From: Prevotella sp. | GTDB taxonomy: Bacteria > Bacteroidota > Bacteroidia > Bacteroidales > Bacteroidaceae | Assembly (NCBI GenBank): GCA_017428925.1 | Contig: JAFRPY010000032.1 | Span: forward strand, 1 to 46,247 | Length of the DNA: 46,247 nt | Direction of reading: 5' to 3' | Shown here: piece after piece, positions 27,113 to 34,725 of the stretch | Layout: each line of letters begins with the position of its first letter | How positions within the stretch are numbered: position 1 is the first letter of the stretch | Position numbers and translations under genes: made by a program | Notes under the pieces: model-generated | What the model was told of the DNA's origin: nothing | Databases searched by the model: none | Seen by the model: only the letters and a program-made list of their open reading frames with translations

Positions 27113-27991
27113 TTATTTCCAGAATTCGAAGAAATTATACCACTGAGTGGGATAAAGCTTAAGCATACGTTCCAGTTCAGCAACATAGGAGTGAACCAGT
27201 TCGGCAATTTGCTGCTTCCGGGGTGCGTCCTTGCTATAACTGAGTGGGGTGACATAGATTTTATAAGTTTTCGACGATGTCTTCATAACGTTCACCGCCA
27301 AGGCATCGAGTCCGCGCATAGTGGCTACACTGAACGGGCCCAACGGGAATTCGGCAGGGGCACCGAGGAAGGTGGCGGTGACAGTCTTCTGAGAACCGAA
27401 ATTGCGGTCTGCGGGCATGCTCAGCGTCTCGCCATTTTCCAGAACCTGGTTGATGACAAACAGATGGCTCATGTCGTCGCTGACCGGTATCATCTTGATA
27501 TGGGTGTCGGCAAACATCTGCTGTCGACTCTCCATGACCGACTCTTTCTCGCCATGAAACACCAGCGCATTAAAGGGTTTGTCGGCGGCCACTAAGGTGT
27601 AGCCGGCAATCTCGTAGTTGCCGATGTGGGAACTGAACTGAATGAATCCTTCCTTCTGACGGGCCAGTTGCAGAAAATGGTCGTAGCCTTCGGTCTCCAC
27701 ATGGAATTTCTTCCCTGCATACATGGCGAAACGGTCGATGACCACCTGACTGAAAATGCAGTGGTTGATATATGTATTCCATGCCGACCGAAAGACACCA
27801 TATCCATGCCGGCGGCGGAAATAGCGGTAAATGACACGCGGTCCCTCGTTGACGACAAGGCAGACGGGAACGATGAATACAGACGTGAAGGCATACAACA
27901 CCCTCACATCCAGCCATCGCGTCAGGCGGATAAGCCATTTATGCATCCACCTGTTGCCAAAGGTGGTTCCGGTCCATTTCTTGTCGGCCAT
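27113..27991 (-). CDS. LpxL/HtrB-type lysophospholipid acyltransferase 1
   Basis: The 292-residue protein has an N-terminal hydrophobic segment (VLYAFTSVFIVPVCLVV). The catalytic block FIQFSSHIGNYEIAGYTL (H-X4-E, around residue 128) is intact, and the family ending YPTQWYNFFEFW is present. These enzymes move acyl chains from ACP to lipid acceptors at the inner membrane. It is paralogous to the acyltransferase at 29155-30054. The two may add two chains, or a chain and a polyene, to the same anchor. Confidence 0.85.
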   Translation of the reverse strand: MADKKWTGTTFGNRWMHKWLIRLTRWLDVRVLYAFTSVFIVPVCLVVNEGPRVIYRYFRRRHGYGVFRSAWNTYINHCIFSQVVIDRFAMYAGKKFHVETEGYDHFLQLARQKEGFIQFSSHIGNYEIAGYTLVAADKPFNALVFHGEKESVMESRQQMFADTHIKMIPVSDDMSHLFVINQVLENGETLSMPADRNFGSQKTVTATFLGAPAEFPLGPFSVATMRGLDALAVNVMKTSSKTYKIYVTPLSYSKDAPRKQQIAELVHSYVAELERMLKLYPTQWYNFFEFWK

Positions 27992-28008
27992 TTAAGTGCG
28001 TCGGGTTG

Positions 28009-29115
28009 TCAGTTGTTCAATTTGCAGACGATAATAGAATGTCCCTGTCCCAGATGGTCGTGGATTTGCTCGATTTCGAGGCCGGCCTCACGGATGCAGT
28101 ATTCCATGTCTTCAGTGTTATACATCTTGGAATTGCCATTGGCCAAGGCGGTGAAATAGAGGCTCGTCATGGTCAGGCAGAAGGCTGCGGGCTCAAATCG
28201 CTGACGATCCCACAGGGTTTCCATGATATATATTCGGGTTTCATTAGTCATGATACGTCGTGCACGCTTCAGGATGTCGATGATTTGCGGCATACTGAAA
28301 CAATCCAAGAACTGGCTCATCCAAATGGCGTCAAGTCCATTCTCGCGTGCAGGAATTTCTGAGGCGGTGTCGAGCAGGTTAATGCCTAACCCCTTGATGC
28401 GGTCGGCACCGGGCTTCCCCGCCACATTCCCTTGCATCATCTTGATTTGCTGGGGGAGGTCGAGAATCGTCACTTCCACATCAGGGTCGAACCCTACACA
28501 CTGAAGTGCCCACTTACCCGTATTTCCGCCAACATCGTAGAGCGACTTCACATGATGCTCGTTGAAGATAATCTCCAGGGCTTGGGGGAACGACGAGTCA
28601 CTATAAAAATGATCAAAACCGAACCAACTCTTCTGCACCTGGTCGGGCAGAGAAGACAGTCCCTCATAGATGGTTGGCCAGTCGCCGAAATGTTTCAGCC
28701 CCTCGGGCTTGCCGTTCAGCAACGACTCTTCCAGCCGGAACCATCCTTCGTAGTTCACGTCATGATTAAAGTCGATATTGATGCGCGTGGCAGGGTCGTT
28801 AATCAGAAACCATCCTGTCTTCGAAATCGTAAAACGGTCGGTTTCAGGATTCACCAGAATCGTCCCGATGCAAAGCGATGCCTCGGTAAGACACTTGACG
28901 GCATAGTCTGAAAGCCCTGTCTTCTCCACAATCTCCTGGCGCGTCAGTCCATCGTCGGAATCGCGCAGCAAGTCGAGGATACCAAACTTCAGCATCAGTC
29001 TGGAAGCCTGGAACACAACGGGGCCCCAGGCGATGAACTCTGCCTGTCGCTGGGCATCTCTTGCTGAGAGCTGTTCTTTTGTGTAATGACTCTTTAAGTT
29101 GGGGAATAAATCCAT
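28009..29115 (-). CDS. SAM-dependent O-methyltransferase (COMT-like)
   Basis: The 368-residue protein has an N-terminal winged-helix dimerisation region (GILDLLRDSDDGLTRQEIVE) and a class I Rossmann domain. Motif I is SLYDVGGNTGKWALQ (around residue 195) and a later acidic site reads VEVTILDLPQQIK. The form is typical of aromatic O- or C-methyltransferases in secondary metabolism. In this setting the likely target is the aryl head group. No other methyltransferase is present apart from the degenerate-looking domain fused to the exporter. Confidence 0.85.
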   Translation of the reverse strand: MDLFPNLKSHYTKEQLSARDAQRQAEFIAWGPVVFQASRLMLKFGILDLLRDSDDGLTRQEIVEKTGLSDYAVKCLTEASLCIGTILVNPETDRFTISKTGWFLINDPATRINIDFNHDVNYEGWFRLEESLLNGKPEGLKHFGDWPTIYEGLSSLPDQVQKSWFGFDHFYSDSSFPQALEIIFNEHHVKSLYDVGGNTGKWALQCVGFDPDVEVTILDLPQQIKMMQGNVAGKPGADRIKGLGINLLDTASEIPARENGLDAIWMSQFLDCFSMPQIIDILKRARRIMTNETRIYIMETLWDRQRFEPAAFCLTMTSLYFTALANGNSKMYNTEDMEYCIREAGLEIEQIHDHLGQGHSIIVCKLNN

Positions 29116-29154
29116 TTCTTTTTAGAGAAATTATATGTTTTACTTTTGTTTCTG

Positions 29155-30054
29155 TTAACTTTCAGAAGTGACGTTCACCCACGGGTCGGAGTAATTGAAC
29201 CACTGCAGGGGGTACATTTCAAGCAATCGGTCAATCTCTGCCGTGTAGGCATCAGCGATTTGCTGCCGCTGCTGACTCTTCGGGAGCGTCTTGTCGTAGT
29301 GCAGCTGTGTCATGAACGACGTGTACGACCCGTTTTGTTCTTTCATCGCACTGATCATCATGACATTCATTTCTCTCGTCACAGCAATCGAGAACGGACC
29401 TTTGGCCAGGTTTATCGGATAACCGTGCACTTTCGATACAATCAGTTTCTTGGCATTCATAAACCTGTCGGCAAACGCACTGATGGTCTCACCATTGTCG
29501 AGGGCCTTGATGATTTCGTCACTATGGAACGTGCCAATACCTACGGGTATCATCTTCATGTTCATGTCGCCAAATGATGACTTTCTGTAACTCATCAGCG
29601 ACTGTTTCTCGCCGCCAAAGACAAGTACATTACAGGGTTTGGTGAGCCGGAGGGAATATCCTATAATCTCGCTGCAACCGATATGGGCATTAAGCAGAAG
29701 CAATGGTGTCGGTTCTTTCTCCAACTCGATGAACTCGTCGAGTCCATGATATGAGATATTGAACTTATGCCCGGCATACATGGCGAATTTGTCGATGACG
29801 GTCTGCCCGAAAATACAGTGATTACGATAAGTGTACCACCACGACTTGCATCGGCCAAAGCCTCTTTTCTGGCGGAAATAGCGATAGGTGAGCCGTGCGC
29901 CAGGACTGAATATCAAGGTCGGGGGAATCACCACAACGGCCATGAATGCATAGAACACCTTTATGTTGATGTGCTTCAGCATAAAGATGATAGCCTTGTA
30001 CATCCAGGCATTGCCGTAGGTAGCCCCGTCTTTCCTTCTATTCAAAGAGAACAT
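29155..30054 (-). CDS. LpxL/HtrB-type acyltransferase 2
   Basis: The 299-residue protein is a paralogue of the product at 27113-27991. It shares the hydrophobic N-terminal helix (NIKVFYAFMAVVVIPPTLIF), the H-X4-E block LLNAHIGCSEIIGYSLRL and the ending YPLQWFNYSDPW. It is the first enzyme gene after the antiterminator, only 8 bp away. Confidence 0.85.
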   Translation of the reverse strand: MFSLNRRKDGATYGNAWMYKAIIFMLKHINIKVFYAFMAVVVIPPTLIFSPGARLTYRYFRQKRGFGRCKSWWYTYRNHCIFGQTVIDKFAMYAGHKFNISYHGLDEFIELEKEPTPLLLLNAHIGCSEIIGYSLRLTKPCNVLVFGGEKQSLMSYRKSSFGDMNMKMIPVGIGTFHSDEIIKALDNGETISAFADRFMNAKKLIVSKVHGYPINLAKGPFSIAVTREMNVMMISAMKEQNGSYTSFMTQLHYDKTLPKSQQRQQIADAYTAEIDRLLEMYPLQWFNYSDPWVNVTSES

Positions 30055-30062
30055 CCTAAATG

Positions 30063-30734
30063 TTAAGTCAACTTTTCAATAAATGCTGTCGGGATATAGG
30101 CAGTGGAAATAAGTCCGACGTTGGTGATCGACACAATCACCCTTTGCTGACCGGCCACTCTTGCCACCTTGCCTTCAACACCCTTAAACATTCCGTCTGT
30201 GACGATTACTGATTCACCACCCTTGTAATGACACTGCGAGGGTTCCACGAACCGCAGGTGCTCGCTCTTGGTCTCAGCAGTCCTGATGAGCGTGGCCATA
30301 TCCTTTTCGGGAACGGTCAGCGGTGGATTCTTATCTTCCCCGTCTTTCTTGAAATGATCCAGGTAATAGCTCAGGAACGAAAGCGAAGGTGTCTGGTAGA
30401 TATATTCTTCCGCCTTCGCCCTGGTGGTATAGACAAAAATCAGGTTAGGGATAAGCGATCTCATCTTCCTAATCCTTTTCCCGTTCCTGTATTTCACCAC
30501 ATACTGCTTGGCTATATAAGGGTAAGTCCCGTCTTCCACAAGAATATCAAACGCCTTGTCTTCACGTCCGTATGATGCACGAAATACATACCAGTTCTTG
30601 CTTGGGTCGGGCACATATCTTACCGACACCCCTGTTTTTGAGCTTTTGGCTTCGGGGAAGGCAAAGGGGGCAAACCCTATGCGGGGAGAGACTATACCCG
30701 TCTCCTCGGGTGTCACATTAGACAATGTGCTCAT
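30063..30734 (-). CDS. UpxY-family NusG-like transcription antiterminator
   Basis: The 223-residue protein has an N-terminal NGN domain starting at NWYVFRASYGREDKAFDIL (around residue 47). It has a C-terminal KOW segment GGESVIVTDGMFKGVEGKVA (around residue 165). This length and form match the UpxY proteins that Bacteroides encodes as the first gene of capsule operons to let RNA polymerase read through the leader of the same operon. Here the gene heads a 22-kb, 24-gene polyene operon, and its 5' leader contains two hairpins. I infer operon-specific antitermination. The housekeeping NusG is shorter and is normally next to rplK. Confidence 0.9.
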   Translation of the reverse strand: MSTLSNVTPEETGIVSPRIGFAPFAFPEAKSSKTGVSVRYVPDPSKNWYVFRASYGREDKAFDILVEDGTYPYIAKQYVVKYRNGKRIRKMRSLIPNLIFVYTTRAKAEEYIYQTPSLSFLSYYLDHFKKDGEDKNPPLTVPEKDMATLIRTAETKSEHLRFVEPSQCHYKGGESVIVTDGMFKGVEGKVARVAGQQRVIVSITNVGLISTAYIPTAFIEKLT

Positions 30735-30777
30735 ATCGGACCTTTGAATCTTTCTTGTCGGTTCGATTTCTTACAAT

Positions 30778-30801
30778 AAAAAGACGCGCTAACGCCTTTT
30801 T
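30778..30801 (-). terminator. Candidate leader attenuator before the UpxY gene
   Basis: On the minus strand the RNA would form AAAAAG-GCG / CGC-(2-nt bulge)-CUUUUU with a UUAG loop, ending in a U run 44 nt before the UpxY start codon. A second hairpin (TCTC...AAATC-GTAA-GATTT...GAGA) lies just upstream at about 30813-30839. A terminator inside the leader is what an UpxY-type antiterminator would act on. The hairpin is weak, so this is tentative. Confidence 0.45.
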
Positions 30802-30847
30802 ACGAATCCGATTCTCTTAAAAATCTTACGATTTGAGAAATCGTGTG

Positions 30848-30855
30848 CAAAATTA
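30848..30855 (-). promoter_or_regulatory. Candidate -7 box for the UpxY-led operon
   Basis: TAATTTTG on the minus strand fits TAnnTTTG. It would start transcription near 30841, giving a leader of about 107 nt. No clear -33 box is present, so readthrough from the three genes upstream is also possible. Confidence 0.4.
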
Positions 30856-30967
30856 CAGTTTTACTTTGAAATAAAAGAATTCAATGGCACAAAAAATTCA
30901 AAATGTAGCCAAATCTAATAGAAGCTATTAGATATATCAAGAAAACAAGCCAAAAAGTTGGATTTTT

Positions 30968-31471
30968 TTACATCCTATCTTTGATGAGGGAGCCCAGTGC
31001 GACGCCCGTGAGTGCTGACCAAATCTTTATTCTGGCCAACTTGGTTCCCGGCGTGAAGAACGAGTCGCTCGAGCCTTTCAGATCCTCAACGGCAAAGTAC
31101 ACCTTACCGTTTTTGTCGGTCAGGACGGCATCGCACACGATAAAACCTTTCGTGGTGATACTTTTCACGGTAACGGTCATCTGATAGTCGACATCATCAT
31201 AGTAGCCAAGTTTCATCTCGTTGTCGAGCTTCACATTGGCTGCTGCACGGAATTTCTCCACAATCGACGGTTTGTCTTTTTCCCAGTCTTTCTCGTATTT
31301 GGCAAAGTTCTCCTCACTCATCTCATGTATAATGGCTTTCGAAAAATCCATCACCAGATTTGCACGCAAACCAAGAGGTGCCTTCCTAAGACTATCCACG
31401 GTCACGGTCTGCCCCATGGCACTGAATGCCAGGCCGACCATCATCAATGTCAACAACAATACTTTCTTCAT
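30968..31471 (-). CDS. Secreted protein of unknown function
   Basis: The 167-residue protein starts with a signal peptide (MKKVLLLTLMMVGLAFSAMG). A mixed domain follows, with MTVTVKSITTKGFIVCDAVL and KVYFAVEDLKGSSDSFF near the C terminus. It follows the ketosynthase by 36 bp and appears to be the last gene of the first transcription block of the cluster. I do not recognise the family. Its place suggests an envelope role in handling the polyene product. Confidence 0.7.
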   Translation of the reverse strand: MKKVLLLTLMMVGLAFSAMGQTVTVDSLRKAPLGLRANLVMDFSKAIIHEMSEENFAKYEKDWEKDKPSIVEKFRAAANVKLDNEMKLGYYDDVDYQMTVTVKSITTKGFIVCDAVLTDKNGKVYFAVEDLKGSSDSFFTPGTKLARIKIWSALTGVALGSLIKDRM

Positions 31472-31507
31472 AGTTTTAAATATTTGTGGTTATAAAACTC
31501 TGTATCC

Positions 31508-32725
31508 TCATATACGCTTGATTACCAGCGCCGAATTAGTTCCGCCGAATCCGAAGGAGTTGCTCAAGATGGTGTTCAGCTCAGTTTCCACGGTCTTGGC
31601 CGTGATGTTCAACTTTTCCGAATACTCGTCAGGTTCCTCGAAGTTGATGTTGGGAGCCACGAAGTTGTTCTGCATCATCAGGATGCTGTATACAATCTCA
31701 CTGGCACCGGCCATCCAGCATTCATGACCCGTCATCGACTTCGTGCTGCTGATAAGCGCACGCTGTCCTTGGAACAGACGGCCCAAGGCAATAGCCTCGA
31801 ACATGTCGCCCTGATGCGTAGATGTGGCATGGGCATTGATATAGTCGATATCGTCAACCACTACTCCGGCATCCTTCATGGCACGGCTCATGGCCGTCAC
31901 GCTGCCGTCGTCGCTGGGCTGCGAGATTCCGCCGCCGTTCGACGAGAATCCATATCCTGAAATTTCACAGATAATCTTTGCACCGCGAGCCACGGCATGG
32001 TCGTAGTCTTCCAGCACCAGTGCGGCAGCACCGCCGCTCGGAACCAGTCCGTCGCGGTTGCGGTCGAAGGGCCGGCTGGCTTTCGTCGGCTCGTCCATCC
32101 TAACGGAGAAAGCCGACAGGGCATCAAACGATGCCATTGAGAAAAAATTCACCTCCTGGGCACCACCACAGAGCACCATGTCCTGCAGTCCCTGACGTAT
32201 CATCATCATGCCTAAACCGATGGAATGGCTTCCGCTGGCACAGGCCGCGCTCACCGTGAAGTTGATGCCGCGCAGGTGGAAGATGGTATTCAGGTTCATC
32301 GTCACCGTCGAGTTCATAGACTGGAAGATGTTGCCCGAACCCAGCATGGCCGTGTCGTGCTTCTCGTCCATAATCTTCAAGCATTCCATCACGGGCTTCG
32401 ACGAAGAGTCGTTACCAAAGATAACGCCCACCTCGTTTTTCAACAGATAGTCCGCGTCAACGCCAGCCTGCTCAAATGCCTGACGGGCAGCCATATAGGC
32501 GTATTCGCCTTCTTCGGCCATACCCACGCGAATGCGGCGGTCGAGCAAACCCTTCAGTTTTGGCCGCTCCACAATACCCGTCAGTCCCGAGCGGTATCCG
32601 TAATCCAGTCGCTCCTGGTCCAGTCCGATACCCGACTTTCCCTGATAGAGCGATTCCTTCACGCTCGCTACGTCAGTTCCTAAGCACGACCATATACCCA
32701 CGCCCGTTACAACAACTCTTCTCAT
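31508..32725 (-). CDS. 3-oxoacyl-ACP synthase (FabB/FabF-type) of the polyene cluster
   Basis: The 405-residue ketosynthase has a complete triad: Cys in TVSAACASGSHSI (about 162), His in INAHATSTHQGD, and His in KSMTGHECWMAGASE. It ends NSFGFGGTNSALVIKRI. It lies 85 bp after the ketoreductase gene. Together with the KS-CLF pair and the fused KS, the cluster has three catalytic ketosynthases, the number used by aryl polyene systems once the CLF is counted separately. Confidence 0.9.
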   Translation of the reverse strand: MRRVVVTGVGIWSCLGTDVASVKESLYQGKSGIGLDQERLDYGYRSGLTGIVERPKLKGLLDRRIRVGMAEEGEYAYMAARQAFEQAGVDADYLLKNEVGVIFGNDSSSKPVMECLKIMDEKHDTAMLGSGNIFQSMNSTVTMNLNTIFHLRGINFTVSAACASGSHSIGLGMMMIRQGLQDMVLCGGAQEVNFFSMASFDALSAFSVRMDEPTKASRPFDRNRDGLVPSGGAAALVLEDYDHAVARGAKIICEISGYGFSSNGGGISQPSDDGSVTAMSRAMKDAGVVVDDIDYINAHATSTHQGDMFEAIALGRLFQGQRALISSTKSMTGHECWMAGASEIVYSILMMQNNFVAPNINFEEPDEYSEKLNITAKTVETELNTILSNSFGFGGTNSALVIKRI

Positions 32726-32810
32726 TAAATGCTTAGTTTCAAAAAATCTTAATTCTTACTTCTTACTCGCCAAAGGCGACACATCCAAACTCCTAACTCC
32801 TAATTCCTAA

Positions 32811-33542
32811 CTACGTATAAAGTCCTCCATTCACACTGATTACTTCGCCCGTGATATAAGAGGCACCCTCGGAGACAAGGAAAGCAACCGTGGCGGCCAC
32901 CTCTTCGGGACGGCCGAAACGGCCCATGGGAATCTGCTTCTCCAGTTCTTCCTGCGGAAGGCCCTTCGTCATGTCGGTTTCAATGAAACCCGGTGCCACC
33001 GCATTCACCGTCACACCGCGTGGAGCCACCTCCTGTGCCAGGGCTTTTGTGGCACCTATCAGCGCAGCCTTTGCCGCACTGTAGTTAGCCTGACCAGCCA
33101 TACCTTTCAGACCCGATAGCGAAGCCATGTTCACGATACGTCCGCCTCGGCGGCGCGGCATCATGTGCTTCAGCAACCGGCGCGTGATATAGAAAAAGCC
33201 GTTGAGGGTCGTATCGAGCACCGTGTGCCACTCATCGTCGCCCATCATAAACATCACGTTATCCCGACGGATTCCGGCGTTGTTCACCAGCACCGAGATA
33301 TAGTCGTCGGGGTGTGATGCCTCCCATTGGTCGAGAGCCTTTTCCACCTCTTCCTTCTTACTCACGTCGAAGGGCAGCAGTTCAGCCTTTCCGCCTAATT
33401 CCTCAATCAGCCGTTTCGTCTCTTCAGCCGCATCAGCATTGCGCTGATAGTTGATAACCACGGGCATTCCGGCCTCAGCCAATTTCAGGCAAACAGCCCT
33501 GCCCAAACCTCGGGACCCGCCCGTCACAAGTGCATATTTCAT
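32811..33542 (-). CDS. 3-oxoacyl-ACP reductase (FabG-like, ApeQ-type)
   Basis: The 243-residue short-chain dehydrogenase has the NADPH-binding block YALVTGGSRGLGRAVCLK. The catalytic Ser-Tyr-Lys set is in NMASLSGLKGMAGQANYSAA followed by K. The ending YITGEVISVNGGLYT is typical. It would reduce each 3-oxoacyl intermediate during polyene extension. It is the first gene of the cluster, with its own promoter upstream. Confidence 0.92.
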   Translation of the reverse strand: MKYALVTGGSRGLGRAVCLKLAEAGMPVVINYQRNADAAEETKRLIEELGGKAELLPFDVSKKEEVEKALDQWEASHPDDYISVLVNNAGIRRDNVMFMMGDDEWHTVLDTTLNGFFYITRRLLKHMMPRRRGGRIVNMASLSGLKGMAGQANYSAAKAALIGATKALAQEVAPRGVTVNAVAPGFIETDMTKGLPQEELEKQIPMGRFGRPEEVAATVAFLVSEGASYITGEVISVNGGLYT

Positions 33543-33576
33543 GCGATATTTTATCTTTTATGTGTTATTTAAAGTG

Positions 33577-33584
33577 CAAAGGTA
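33577..33584 (-). promoter_or_regulatory. -7 box upstream of the ketoreductase gene
   Basis: TACCTTTG on the minus strand fits TAnnTTTG and lies 35 bp before the ketoreductase ATG. The -33 region is AT-rich without a clear TTTG. Confidence 0.55.
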
Positions 33585-33667
33585 CGAAAAAAACAATTAA
33601 ATTCACCGAAAAGCAATCCCTTTTCAGTTTTTTTTCATAATTTTGCAAACATAGCAAGTATAAGTAT

Positions 33668-33841
33668 GTGGAAATGTACTACCGGCCAAGTGGTGAAGGA
33701 ACTCCCGTTTACTCGAATAAGCCCCAAGAAGGACGTGTTGTCATTTTAAGTGATAACTTTGAGAAATCTCAGGGCATGAAACATGAACCACATATAGATT
33801 CGGATATTTCGATGGCTGCTGACGAGCGGGAGGAGAGGTAA
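33668..33841 (+). CDS. Small ORF of unknown function (57 aa)
   Basis: The ORF opens with GTG then an in-frame ATG two codons later (MYYRPSGEGTPVYSNKPQEG) and is strongly charged toward its end (DISMAADEREER). A TAATTTTG -7-like box lies at 33638-33645. I do not recognise it. It may be a remnant, because the following 280 bp hold only short, out-of-frame coding-like fragments. Confidence 0.25.
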   Translation: MEMYYRPSGEGTPVYSNKPQEGRVVILSDNFEKSQGMKHEPHIDSDISMAADEREER

Positions 33842-34124
33842 AATAGAAAGATGTGGCAAGCTCACAGCCCCCTGTGACATGTCGCAATAGATAAAGTTAT
33901 CAAATCACAGATTAACGAAAAACTTCTAGAGAATATGTATATACCACCATTTACGATAACGTCTGTTTATGCTGCGTTGTTTGTTTGATGCAATGGATAT
34001 TTATGAAGACGATGAATGGGAACTTCACGATAAACTGCACGATAAATTTCCGCAGTTATCAGAGAAAGCCTTTGAAGTCCTATATTCGCCAAAAAACCGA
34101 ATGATTAGGGGGTTGAAAACAAAA
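33842..34124. other. Probable gene debris
   Basis: This stretch has short coding-like pieces on the plus strand, one ending SVYAALFV and one running DAMDIYEDDEWELHDKLHDK, in different frames and without a common start. It reads like the decayed remains of a gene next to a dispersed repeat. I cannot identify it. Confidence 0.25.
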
Positions 34125-34520
34125 AATAAGGATTTTGTGGGCAAAGAATAAGGATTTGGGGACGAAAAAACCCTGTATTGCTCATCAAAAGATAATGATT
34201 TGAAGTGCAACACAGGGTCAGTTGGGAGGCAAAAGATAGGGTTTTGAAATGCAAATCATATTGCTTTGCCCTCAAAAAAACGGCGATTTCATCGGCGATT
34301 TTTATCCTCATCAAGGGATAATATCAGGTAAAAAAGTTCACCTGAGAATTGAACACGGAGGAGGAAACCGGGCATAAAGAGTCGGCGGGGGTGAATTGAT
34401 TCGGTTCGGAATGTTAAGGTTTTTCATAATTAAAACTGATTTAAAAGGTGAAGTAACGGGCATTTTTCGCACAAAGATAAGGCGGAAGCGCCCAGTGAGT
34501 TTGGGCACATCCGTCTAAAA
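34125..34520 (-). repeat. Dispersed element, copy B
   Basis: This is the inverse-oriented counterpart of 195-545. On the minus strand it shows CCCAAACTCACTGG, a TATCTTTG box (34472-34479), a short ORF starting ATG-AAA-AAC (34427 down to 34338, 29 codons), and the palindrome CCCTGTATTGC / GCAACACAGGG (34171-34181 and 34207-34217, one mismatch). The flanking CCTATCTTTTG-like and AAATCCTTATT words recur as well. Confidence 0.6.
34338..34427 (-). CDS. Short ORF of repeat element B (29 aa)
   Basis: The ORF starts MKNLNIPNRINSPPPTLYAR and ends at a TGA. It begins 45 bp after a TATCTTTG -7 box, exactly the layout of copy A (282-407), but shares only the first codons with it. It may be a leader peptide or a remnant. 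Translation is unproven. Confidence 0.2.
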   Translation of the reverse strand: MKNLNIPNRINSPPPTLYARFPPPCSILR

Positions 34521-34660
34521 CGGTCCTCTCTGTCAACAGGCCACAGGGAATAATCGGTTTCGCGCTTTCAACTTGCGACAATAAATTCAGAATCGGCATG
34601 CTACAGGCGAAACCGGCGAAATCGAAAGTATGAATACGATTGTGCCGGACGAATGAGAAT

Positions 34661-34697
34661 AAAGACTGCACCGGCCAAAATGGCTGGTGCAGTCTTT
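34661..34697 (-). terminator. Intrinsic terminator of pnp
   Basis: A long stem, AAAGACTGCACC plus GGCC/GGCT around an AAAAT loop, lies 29 bp after the pnp stop and ends in TCTTTATT on the minus strand. Confidence 0.85.
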
Positions 34698-34725
34698 AAT
34701 TTGTTTATTCTTTTAAGCCTGTGGC

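Noticed and set aside
8649-33542. Flexirubin (dialkylresorcinol ester) cluster
   Set aside because: No DarA or DarB homologue is present in the window, so only the aryl polyene half is supported.
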